Source: Fimbriiglobus ruber
Lineage (GTDB): Bacteria; Planctomycetota; Planctomycetia; Gemmatales; Gemmataceae
Assembly (NCBI RefSeq): GCF_002197845.1
Contig: NZ_NIDE01000014.1
Coordinates: 496,001 to 560,000 of the forward strand
Direction: 5' to 3'
DNA: 64,000 nt
The notes beneath the pieces are model-generated. The model was given only the letters and a program-made list of their open reading frames with translations, ran no database searches and was not told the DNA's origin. The translations under genes and the position numbers were made by a program. This document shows, one piece after another, positions 29,250 to 37,200 of the stretch (its first letter is position 1; each line of letters opens with the position of its first letter).

Positions 29250-30779
29250 CTACCGCCGCAACCGATCGACCAACCGGAAGAAGATCGCCAGGTGCGGATT
29301 CCAGCTCAGGACCCGCAAGATCCGCCGCCGCCCGGAGGTCACGACCTGGCACGGCAACGACACGAACGCGGTCACGAACGTTCGGAACTCCCACCCGAGC
29401 ACCTGCCGCTTCTCGTCCCGGTGCCGATCCTGCCACCGGCCCGTCGTGTCCGGCAGCATCAACGCCCACCACGCCTTCAGGGACCACGCCAGGGCCGTCA
29501 TCACCATGTACACCCAGTTACTCGCCAGCGTGTCCGTCGGGGCCGACAGAGCCCGCACCCCACCCTTCAACGGGGCGATCAGGTTCTCCTGATGGCATCG
29601 GTCGTTGGCCGAGAAGACGATCTCCGCGGGCGTCCACTCGCGCTCATTCGTGAGGTCAAAGAAGTACCTCGTCTCGTCGAACAACGCCCGCTGCCCTTTC
29701 GTCCGCGCGATGGTCTTGCGGACGACCACCATCCGGTACTCCCGGGCGCACGCGGTCGGGCGGTACGCGAACTCGGCCACGTCCTCGGATTGCAGCCGTA
29801 GGGTCTCGTACTCCCGGTCTCGGACGATCCCGTCCCGGACATCGGCCGGCTTCTGCCGGGTCGCGGTGGCGACCGCGTACCGGGCCGGACGGATCAACCG
29901 CTGCCACGCGGCCGCCGGCAATTCCTCGGCCCGGGCCACCAGATTCGGTTTGGCGTCGTACCCAAATACGAACCGTAGGCCGGCGATCGCGTTCCACCCG
30001 TCGAGGCACGCGGTCTGGGAGAAGTCGGTGTCCCCGCGGAACAGAACCTTCCGGAACCCGGCCTCCAGGCACTGCGTAGCCGCCCGGGTCCGTTCGCCGG
30101 CCGCGCCCTCGTGCGACGGGCGGTTCCCGGGCCGGTTGACGAGGCTCAGAACCTCCCCGGTGTTGGCCAGGGTGAGGACCAGCGGGTGGTCTCCCCACCG
30201 CCCGTCGTACGTGATGTCCGGGCCCTGTTTGGACCGCCCGGCGGTCTCCACGATCGTGCCATCGGCGTCAACGACGGCGAGGTCGAAGAAGGCGTCGGGT
30301 TGCTCGGCCCAGACGCGGCGGCGGGTGCGGTCGAAGGCGTCGAGTCGAGAGCGGGCATCCTTGTCGTGGAATCGTCGGCCGAAGTCGCCGGCGGTCGTCG
30401 GATCCGGGATGCGGGTGGCCCCGAGGGCATCGAGGACGGCCGCGTCGTTGCGAAGGCGGTCGATGTCCTGCCGGCACGTCCCGCCGCACAGGGCGTTGTA
30501 CGCGAGGGTCAGGACGTGATCCGATTCGTGGTACGGGAGGTGCGTCTTGAGGACGTGGACGGCGTCATCAATGTCCCCCACGAGGCCGATCCGGCCGACG
30601 AGTTGGTGGACGAGGCCGATGCCCCCGCAGGGAATGGCGCGCGTCTGATCGGCGACCTCGTAGTGAAGGGTGTGGTCCGAGAGAACGGGTCGGGCGGGCG
30701 ATCCCCCGGTCCGTTTCTGGAGACGGCGTTCGAGACGCGTCTTGTGTTTGCGGAACCAACGCCGGAAAATGGTGTTCAC
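29250..30779 (-). CDS. IS1380-family transposase
   Basis: A 509-aa DDE transposase of IS1380 type. Recognised pieces in order: 'GIGLVHQLVGRIGLVGDIDD' near the N-terminus, 'LTLAYNALCGGTCRQDIDRL', 'RIPDPTTAGDFGRRF', the first catalytic Asp region 'AVVDADGTIVETAG', 'KVLFRGDTDFSQTACLDGW' (second acidic site), 'ANDRCHQENLIAPLKGGVRA' (Glu site) and 'NWVYMVMTALAWSLKAWWAL'. The length is about right and no frame break is seen, so it may be active. The start is GTG 30777-30779 with AAGGA upstream. Terminal repeats and the 4-base target duplication expected for this family could not be identified. Confidence 0.88.
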   Translation of the reverse strand: MNTIFRRWFRKHKTRLERRLQKRTGGSPARPVLSDHTLHYEVADQTRAIPCGGIGLVHQLVGRIGLVGDIDDAVHVLKTHLPYHESDHVLTLAYNALCGGTCRQDIDRLRNDAAVLDALGATRIPDPTTAGDFGRRFHDKDARSRLDAFDRTRRRVWAEQPDAFFDLAVVDADGTIVETAGRSKQGPDITYDGRWGDHPLVLTLANTGEVLSLVNRPGNRPSHEGAAGERTRAATQCLEAGFRKVLFRGDTDFSQTACLDGWNAIAGLRFVFGYDAKPNLVARAEELPAAAWQRLIRPARYAVATATRQKPADVRDGIVRDREYETLRLQSEDVAEFAYRPTACAREYRMVVVRKTIARTKGQRALFDETRYFFDLTNEREWTPAEIVFSANDRCHQENLIAPLKGGVRALSAPTDTLASNWVYMVMTALAWSLKAWWALMLPDTTGRWQDRHRDEKRQVLGWEFRTFVTAFVSLPCQVVTSGRRRILRVLSWNPHLAIFFRLVDRLRR

Positions 30780-31294
30780 TTGAAATCCTTCTGTGGGGCG
30801 GCGGTTCGGGTCGTGTGGTAATGACCAAAACAGCCGAAACGCAGGGGGATTTCAAGCTTTCCCCTCGTCCCTCAAAAAAGCATGGCTCGTAGTTCGCTTG
30901 GTTAAGGTCTAATAGGGCTGAAAAGCACAGGTGTCGGTGTTCCGGGGTACTGGGATGCGGTAGGTCGTGGAGACGGTTCACCGACTCTTTTGGGTCCAGT
31001 CGCCAGGGGAAAAGCCGCTTCAGATCTGTCAGCAAAAATTCGTGTATCAAAACATGTCCGCCCGGCAGATAACAGGTGGGGGGTGGGGGGCCATCGCCGG
31101 TCCCGCTCAGGGAGGGGTATGGAAGCCACTGCGTCCACCAAGGTTGTCTGCCAGGTCCGCCGGGTCGTCCTTCTTCAGGACGGGGCTGGGCTGACGGACG
31201 GGCGACTTCTCGATTTCTTTAGGCGTTCGGCATGTGATAGCGTACCCGCCGACCGATTTCACAACGCCGGGGGCAAGCCGAAGTAGCTTCATCG
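30780..31294. other. Region right of the IS1380 transposase, no gene recognised
   Basis: About 510 bases. It should contain the element's right terminal repeat and leftovers of older DNA. Minus-strand frames here (for example 30902-31141) show no domain. Confidence 0.45.
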
Positions 31295-31384
31295 GTGGGT
31301 AAGCTAATTCCTGCCGAACGCCTTATCGACCACCGGGATGACGCCGCCTTCGCCGCCCTGGTTCGGCGTCACGGGCCGATGGTC
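31295..31384 (+). pseudogene. ECF sigma factor gene remnant, 5' part
   Basis: Reading from GTG 31295 gives 'AERLIDHRDDAAFAALVRRHGPMV', the region-2 start of planctomycete ECF sigma factors (compare 'FRSIVDRHGPMVWGVCSRIL' at 52789). The similarity stops abruptly at 31384. The next residues of such a protein, beginning WNVCCRMLNRQDAEDAF, are found on the same strand at 33597, after the arsenic operon. Confidence 0.75.
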
Positions 31385-31509
31385 ATAGGTCCAGCAATTC
31401 GACCGGCAAGGCGGCGGGGCGAAGATTTCAGGGGCTTTTCAAACGGGGCCGACGATCTTGACGGCCAACAATACATCAGGTAGTGTAGTGATGAAATGAG
31501 GGCCACACG

Positions 31510-31899
31510 ATGAGCGACACGCCGCGGGCGAAGCCGACCTGCACACCTAGGCCAGTCCTGAAGGAGCGGCCCCTTTTAACGCCGATCCAGGCGGGCGGGC
31601 TGGCTTCCGTGTTCAAGGTTTTGGCGAATGACACCCGACTTCGGTTGCTTCATGCGGTTGTCCGGGCCGGGGAAATTTGCGTCACCGACTTGGCGGATTC
31701 GCTGGGGATGAAGCCGCAAGCCGTCTCGAATCAACTTCAACGACTTGCCGACTTGGGGATTCTTGCCTGTCGTCGGGACGGGAAGAGCATCTTCTACCGG
31801 CTGATAGACCTTTGCGTGATGTCTTTGTTGGATCAGGCGCTTTGCTTGACGGAAGAAGCAAGCACGACCATCCGGTCAGCAAAGACCTGTGAAGGATGA
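31510..31899 (+). CDS. arsR: ArsR-family transcriptional repressor
   Basis: A 129-aa winged-helix protein. Helix-turn-helix core: 'SVFKVLANDTRLRLLHAVV', 'CVTDLADSLGMKPQAVSNQL', 'QRLADLGILACRRDGKSIFY'. Cysteines lie in 'EICVTDL', 'LACRRDG', 'DLCVMSLLDQALCL' and near the N-terminus (CTPRP), so the metalloid site may be arranged differently from the classical CVC motif. Family members release DNA when arsenite or a metal binds. It is the first gene of an operon (arsR, aquaporin, DUF6428, arsC) and overlaps the next gene by 4 bases, so it probably autoregulates the operon. Confidence 0.88.
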   Translation: MSDTPRAKPTCTPRPVLKERPLLTPIQAGGLASVFKVLANDTRLRLLHAVVRAGEICVTDLADSLGMKPQAVSNQLQRLADLGILACRRDGKSIFYRLIDLCVMSLLDQALCLTEEASTTIRSAKTCEG

Positions 31900-32594
31900 C
31901 TATGCGGAGGCTTACAGCAGAATGCTTCGGCACGTTCGCCCTGGTGTTCGCCGGGACCGGGGCCATCGTTATCAACGATGTGACGGGAGGAACCATCACC
32001 CACATCGGGGTTGCCTTGACGTTCGGGTTGATCGTCCTGGCGATGATCTACACCGTTGGCGACGTGTCCGGGGCGCACCTGAACCCGGCGGTCACGCTGG
32101 GCTTCTTTGTCGCACGGCGGTTCCCAGGACGTTCGGTCATCCCGTACATCGCCAGCCAGTGCGTCGGGGCATTCTTGGCGACTCTCTGCCTTCGCCTGAT
32201 GTTCCCCGGCCATGCCACGTTGGGGGCCACCGTGCCCCGTGGCGATGCCCTGCAATCTTTCGTCCTGGAAGTCATCCTGACGTGGCTGTTGATGTTCGTC
32301 GTCCTGTCCGTGTCTACCGGGTCGAAAGAAAAGGGCATCACGGCGGGGATAGCGGTCGGGTCCGTCATTGGCCTGGAAGCGCTGTTCGCTGGGCCGATCA
32401 GCGGGGCTTCGATGAACCCGGTTCGTTCGCTGGCCCCGGCGCTCGTGTCGCTTCAGGTTGCGAATCTGTGGGTGTACCTGACGGCCCCCGTCATCGGGGC
32501 TGTCGTCGGCGTCCTGGCCTGTCGGTGCGTGCAAGAACCGGGTTGCTGCTGCCGAGCGGTCCCGACCCAAAGCGAAAGGACATGCGACTCATGA
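31896..32594 (+). CDS. Aquaporin-family (MIP) channel, AqpS-like
   Basis: A 232-aa integral membrane channel with six hydrophobic segments. First NPA box in 'GDVSGAHLNPAVTLGFF'; the second is altered to NPV in 'GPISGASMNPVRSLAPALVS'. Aquaglyceroporins in ars operons (AqpS) let arsenite leave down its gradient, replacing the ArsB or Acr3 pump; no pump gene is present here, which supports that role. The ATG at 31896 overlaps the arsR stop (ATGA). A second ATG at 31902 is also possible. The C-terminus is Cys-rich ('CRCVQEPGCCCRAVPTQ'), which is unusual. Confidence 0.85.
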   Translation: MTMRRLTAECFGTFALVFAGTGAIVINDVTGGTITHIGVALTFGLIVLAMIYTVGDVSGAHLNPAVTLGFFVARRFPGRSVIPYIASQCVGAFLATLCLRLMFPGHATLGATVPRGDALQSFVLEVILTWLLMFVVLSVSTGSKEKGITAGIAVGSVIGLEALFAGPISGASMNPVRSLAPALVSLQVANLWVYLTAPVIGAVVGVLACRCVQEPGCCCRAVPTQSERTCDS

Positions 32595-33013
32595 ACGTGA
32601 AAGAATTCGGCCAGATGTTGGCAGACAACCCGGATGCCTCCTTGAACGTGATGCTTCCGGGTGGCGAGTTCGTACCCGAACACTTCCACGTCACGGAAGT
32701 CGGACGGGTTGACAAGAAGTTCATCGACTGTGGCGGTACTCGCCGGGAATCCCTGTCGTGTAGCCTCCAGGTGTGGGTTGCTAATGACACGGACCACCGG
32801 CTGAACAGCACGAAGCTGAACAAAATCATGAAGTCGGCGGCTACCTTCGTGAACGACGACATGCCCCTGGTGGTGGAGTACGGGAGCGAAACGATAACGA
32901 CCTACCCGCTGGGCGATGTCGAAGTCACCCCGAACGGACTGCTGCTGGTGTTGGGGACCAAACCAACCGCCTGTCTCGCAATGGACAAGTGCGGTGTCCA
33001 GGGTTGTTGCTGA
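32582..33013 (+). CDS. DUF6428 family protein of the ars operon
   Basis: A 143-aa cytosolic protein starting MRLMNVKEFGQMLADNPDAS (ATG 32582, or MNVKEF at 32591). It matches DUF6428 proteins, commonly found in arsenic-resistance operons: 'GGEFVPEHFHVTEVGRVDKK', 'FIDCGGTRR', 'QVWVANDTDHRLNSTKLNKI', and the Cys-containing tail 'ACLAMDKCGVQGCC'. The conserved His/Cys residues suggest metal or metalloid binding, but the role is not established. It overlaps the aquaporin gene end by 13 bases and is followed after 10 bases by arsC. Confidence 0.85.
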   Translation: MRLMNVKEFGQMLADNPDASLNVMLPGGEFVPEHFHVTEVGRVDKKFIDCGGTRRESLSCSLQVWVANDTDHRLNSTKLNKIMKSAATFVNDDMPLVVEYGSETITTYPLGDVEVTPNGLLLVLGTKPTACLAMDKCGVQGCC

Positions 33014-33023
33014 GGGTAACGCA

Positions 33024-33410
33024 ATGAAACGAATCGTGTTCGTGTGTGTCGAGAACTCCAATCGAAGCCAAATGGCCGAAGCCTTCGCACGCATCCACGG
33101 TGCGGGTAAGGTCGAAGCCTTCAGTTCAGGTTCCCGCCCGTCCGGCAGGGTCAACCCGAAGGCAATCGAAGCCATGAAGGAAGTCGGCTATGACTTGACG
33201 ACCCACACGTCGAAGGGGCTGGACGCTTTCAACGGAAAGGAAGTCGAGGTTGCCGTAACGATGGGGTGCGGCGACGAATGCCCGCTGGTCATCGCCGAGC
33301 AGCGGGTAGACTGGAAGATTCCCGACCCCAGGGACATGACCCCGGAAGAGTTCCGGGGCGTGCGGGACATGATCGAAGGGAAGGTTAAAGAACTGTTCGC
33401 AAGCCTCTGA
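33024..33410 (+). CDS. arsC: Arsenate reductase, low-molecular-weight phosphatase type
   Basis: A 128-aa protein. The phosphatase loop C-x5-R is at the start (Cys8 in 'FVCVENSNRSQMAEAF'). 'FSSGSRPSGRVNPKAIEAMK' and 'DWKIPDPRDMTPEEFRGVRD' are the family's later motifs, the latter with the general-acid Asp. A Cys pair in 'TMGCGDECP' fits the thiol relay of thioredoxin-linked ArsC, which reduces arsenate to arsenite. Arsenite would then leave through the upstream aquaporin. It is the last gene of the operon, followed by a rho-independent terminator at 33441-33464. Confidence 0.88.
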   Translation: MKRIVFVCVENSNRSQMAEAFARIHGAGKVEAFSSGSRPSGRVNPKAIEAMKEVGYDLTTHTSKGLDAFNGKEVEVAVTMGCGDECPLVIAEQRVDWKIPDPRDMTPEEFRGVRDMIEGKVKELFASL

Positions 33411-33440
33411 CCAAAGCGACGGAAGCATGTTGACGACGGA

Positions 33441-33464
33441 AGCCGGGCTGGTCCCGGCTTTTTT
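33441..33464 (+). terminator. Rho-independent terminator of the ars operon
   Basis: Stem AGCCGGG/CCCGGCT with a 5-base loop (CTGGT) and a run of six Ts (33459-33464), 31 bases after arsC. A textbook intrinsic terminator. Confidence 0.9.
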
Positions 33465-33489
33465 CGTGCGCCGGTGACTCTATAAGTGC

Positions 33490-33558
33490 ATGAAGATCAT
33501 CATCACGGGCGGGACGGGCTTCGTCGGGCAGCACGTCGCCGAACACTACCTGAAGGCC
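33490..33558 (+). pseudogene. NAD-dependent epimerase fragment
   Basis: ATG 33490 opens 'MKIIITGGTGFVGQHVAEHY' then LKA, the Rossmann start (GGTGFVG) of a short-chain NAD-dependent epimerase/dehydratase. The homology ends near 33558. Only the first beta-alpha unit is left, so it is a truncated scrap within or at the edge of the ars cassette. Confidence 0.65.
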
Positions 33559-33596
33559 CCCAGGCGCTTAGTGACCGGCGAAAATGCCGTCTCATC

Positions 33597-33780
33597 GTGT
33601 GGAACGTCTGCTGCCGAATGCTCAACCGGCAAGACGCCGAAGATGCGTTCAGGCGACATTCCTCGTCCGCAAGGCGGCATCCCTCGTTCCGAGAGCAGGT
33701 TGGGAACTGGCTGTACGGGTTGCCCGCCAGATGGCGTTACAGGTGAGGCGGACCACCGCCATACAAATAGGGGCGAGAGA
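33597..33780 (+). pseudogene. ECF sigma factor gene remnant, 3' part
   Basis: Reading from 33597 gives VWNVCCRMLNRQDAEDAF, then after a one-base shift 'QATFLVRKAASLVPR', and after further shifts 'VGNWLYG' and 'VARQMALQVRRTTAIQIGAR'. These are consecutive parts of region 2 of a planctomycete ECF sigma factor. It starts exactly where the fragment at 31295-31384 ends. At least three frameshifts show it is decayed. Confidence 0.75.
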
Positions 33781-34125
33781 CACTGATGACCGACATGCCC
33801 GGGCCAACCGGGCCTCAAGTGCGACTGATGTCTCCGGTTCACCTCGCTTGTTGCACGTGATTCAGTGGCACGGTGGCGATCATTGCGCCGGCGGGATTTG
33901 CTCCTTTATCTTTGCCATACGGCGAGACATCGTTGTTCCCTCGTCAACTCACAGGGCACTCGCAAACTCGACCGGTACATCCCGCACACGGACGCTGAAC
34001 TCGGTACACGAACCGGTCTCCCACTGTACCACACGCCGTGTGGCGAGCGTAAACCGATCCGATCACTTACGTGGTTGATCCGGTCCACGTGTGAGCAGCA
34101 AATTCTCGCCGATCGCAGTCCCACA
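33781..34125. other. Decayed region, nothing recognised
   Basis: About 345 bases between the sigma remnant and the reverse-transcriptase scrap. No intact frame has a recognisable domain. Confidence 0.45.
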
Positions 34126-34256
34126 GGCCGGTTCGACTGGCGTCTCATCAACCGGTCCTGCGGGATCGTGTCAAAGTCACTCTTCATGTCGCCGTCCACT
34201 ACGTAAACGTGGCCTGCCTTCAGCAGGGTTAACAGATCAGCCCACAAGAGCCGGTA
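34126..34256 (-). pseudogene. Group II intron-type reverse transcriptase fragment
   Basis: On the minus strand the frame reads 'LLTLLKAGHVYVVDGDMKSD' and 'FDTIPQDRLMRR', closely resembling the RT-0/RT-1 segment of group II intron maturases ('VVDADIK.FFDTIPHD.L'). Similarity ends after about 40 residues and the rest of the frame is unrelated. It is a short remnant beside the surface-protein gene. Confidence 0.6.
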
Positions 34257-34287
34257 CTGAAGGCGGAGGCGACGAACGACGCGGGCA

Positions 34288-37200
34288 TCACCCGACGAAC
34301 ACCCCGCCGCTGAACGTGGGGAAGGCGTCGAAGTTCAGGTCCGGAGTGGCGTTCCCGCCCACCAGGTTCTTGCCCAGGTAGGTGGTCACTTCGCTCCCCC
34401 CACCAGTCCCGGCCCCGGTTACCACGTCGGCGTAGGCGTCGCCGTCCAGGTTCGCCACCGCCACCCGGACTCCGTCCCGGTTCTGCGTGTCCCCGGCGAA
34501 GAAGTTCGAGATCGGGTCGGCCATTGCCGCCACCGACCCGCCCGACAGCAGCGTCGCCCCGTTCAGAATCAGGACCCGCGGCCCTCCCCCCGACCCGGCC
34601 CCGAAGACGAGGTCGTCGGTCCCGTCCCCGTTCACGTCCCCGGCGGCCACGTACGCCCCGTTCCGCAGGGTGCTCTCGAACGCAAAGAAGTCAGCCACCG
34701 GGTGGACCAATTGGCCTTGCAGGAGCGAGGCTCCGTCGTACACGCTGATCCGCGGCCCTCCCCCGAAACCGGCCGCGACGACGAGTTCGGTCACCCCATT
34801 CCCGGCCGCCCCATCGACGGCCGCCTGGGCTCCACCGCGGAAGTTCGGGTCGTCGATTCCGAAGAAGTTGGCGACCTCCCGGAAGTCTCCGCCTTCGTAG
34901 ATCTCGACCCGGGGGCCACCGGACACGTCAGGGGTGATGACCAGGTCGGCCTTGCCGCTGCCGGACAGGTCGCCGGCGGCCACGAATACCCCGCCGGTAA
35001 AATTCCCGAACGGCTGGACGTCGAAAAGAACGGCTCCGGTCGTTGGGTCAATGACCTTCACCTCGGCGACTACCCCAGGTCCGGTTCCGACAACCACGTC
35101 GTCGGTGCCGTTGCCCATGAAATCCGCGACGGCAGTCCGGACGCCGCCAGTCGTCCCGGGGAACGGGTCGAGCGTGGCCGCGACCGACCCGTCCGAGTTA
35201 TACAGGGTCACGGTCGACGGCCCACCCACGTCCGACCCGACGGCGAATTGTGGAGCCCCAACCAGGGCGGGGGTCGTAGCCGGCGGGGGAGGAGAGGTCG
35301 GCGGTGGGGACACGGGCGGTGAAGATGGCGGAGGGGAGACGGCCGCCGTAACGGAGACACTTTCTGTCCCCTGGCTGCCAGTGAAGGCCGGCCCACCGCT
35401 GTAAACCGCCGTGATGGTATCCGTACCCACGGCCAGGGATGGGTCGGCCGCAGAGGTGGCCGTGCCGTTGACCACGTTGACCGGCGAGCCGATCGCGTTG
35501 GTCAGACCTGGGCCGGCGTAGAACGTCACGGTCCCCACGCTCGGGCTGCCGCTGACCGACGCCGTGAACGTGATCGACGTGCCCGCCGTGATCGGGCTGA
35601 CGGGCGTCGAGGTGACCGTGGTCGTCGTCGCGGTGTTGACCGTCACACTCTCCGTTCCCTCACTGGGTGCGAATCCCGTCCCGCCAACGTAGACCGCGGT
35701 GACGGTATCCGCACCCGCGGCCAGGGATGTGGCGGCCGCAGAGGTCGCCGTGCCGTTGACCACGTCGACCGGCGAGCCGATCGGGTTGGTCAGACCCGGT
35801 CCGGCGTAGAACGTCACGGTGCCCACACTCGGGTTGCCGCTGACCGACGCCGTGAAGGTGATCGACGTGCCCGCCGTGATCGGGCTGACGGGCGAGGACG
35901 TAACCGTGGTCGTCGTCGCGGTGTTGACCGTCACACTCTCCGTCCCCTGGCTGCCGGGGAACCCCGTCCCGCCGCTGTAGACCGCCGTGACGGTATCCGC
36001 ACCCGCGGCCAGGGATGTGTCGGCCGCGGAGGTCGCCGTGCCGTTGACCACGTTGACCGGCGAGCCGATCGGGTTGGTCAGGCCCGGGCCGGCGTAGAAC
36101 GTCACGGTCCCCACGCTCGGGCTACCGCTGACCGAGGCCGTGAAGGTGACGGGGGTGCCGGATGTGACCGGGCTGACGGGTGAGGACGTAACCGTGGTCG
36201 TCGTTCCGGTGACGGTGACGCTCTCCGTCCCCTGGCTGGGTGTGAACCCCGTCCCGCCGCTATACACCGCCGTGATCGTGTCGTCGCCCACCGGCAAGTT
36301 GGCGTCCGCCGACGTGGTGGCCGTGCCGTTGACCACGTTAACCGGCGAGCCGATCGGGTCCGTCAGGTTCGGGCCGGCGTAGAACGTCACGGTCCCCACG
36401 CTCGGGCTGCCGCTGACCGTGGCCGTGAAGGTGATCGGCGTACCTGCCGCGATCGGGCTGGCGGGCGTCGAGGTGACCGTCGTCGTCGTCGCGGTGTTGA
36501 CCGTCACACTCTCCGTTCCCTGGCTGCCGGGGAACCCCGTCCCGCCGCTGTAGACCGCCGTGACGGTATCCGCACCCGCGGCCAGGGATGTGTCGGCCGC
36601 GGAGGTCGCCGTGCCGTTGACCACGTTGACCGGCGAGCCGATCGGGTTGGTCAGGCCCGGGCCGGCGTAGAACGTCACGGTCCCCACGCTCGGGCTACCG
36701 CTGACCGAGGCCGTGAAGGTGACGGGGGTGCCGGATGTGACCGGGCTGACGGGTGAGGACGTAACCGTGGTCGTCGTTCCGGTGACGGTGACGCTCTCCG
36801 TCCCCTGGCTGGGTGTGAACCCCGTCCCGCCGCTATACACCGCCGTGATCGTGTCGTCGCCCACCGGCAAGTTGGCGTCCGCCGACGTGGTGGCCGTGCC
36901 GTTGACCACGTTGACCGGCGAGCCGATCGGGTCTGTCAGGTTCGGGCCGGCGTAAAACGTCACGGTGCCCACGCTCGGGCTGCCGGCGACCGAGGCCGTG
37001 AAGGTGACGGGGGTACCCGATGTTACCGGGCTGACGGGTGAGGACGTGACCGATACCGTCGGCACCAGTGTCAGATCGTCCATCGCGAAGAAAGCCGGGG
37101 TGTTCATCCCGAATGTGCCCGTGTCCGAAGACGTTTCGCTGAAAACCAGCGTCTTCGCCGTCGCCAGGGAACTGAGATCGGCCGATTGCCAGGTGGTCAA

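Noticed and set aside
29100-30860. Terminal repeats of the IS1380 element
   Set aside because: Several C-rich candidates (29110 and 30845 regions) were compared; matches were too weak and no 4-base target duplication could be shown.
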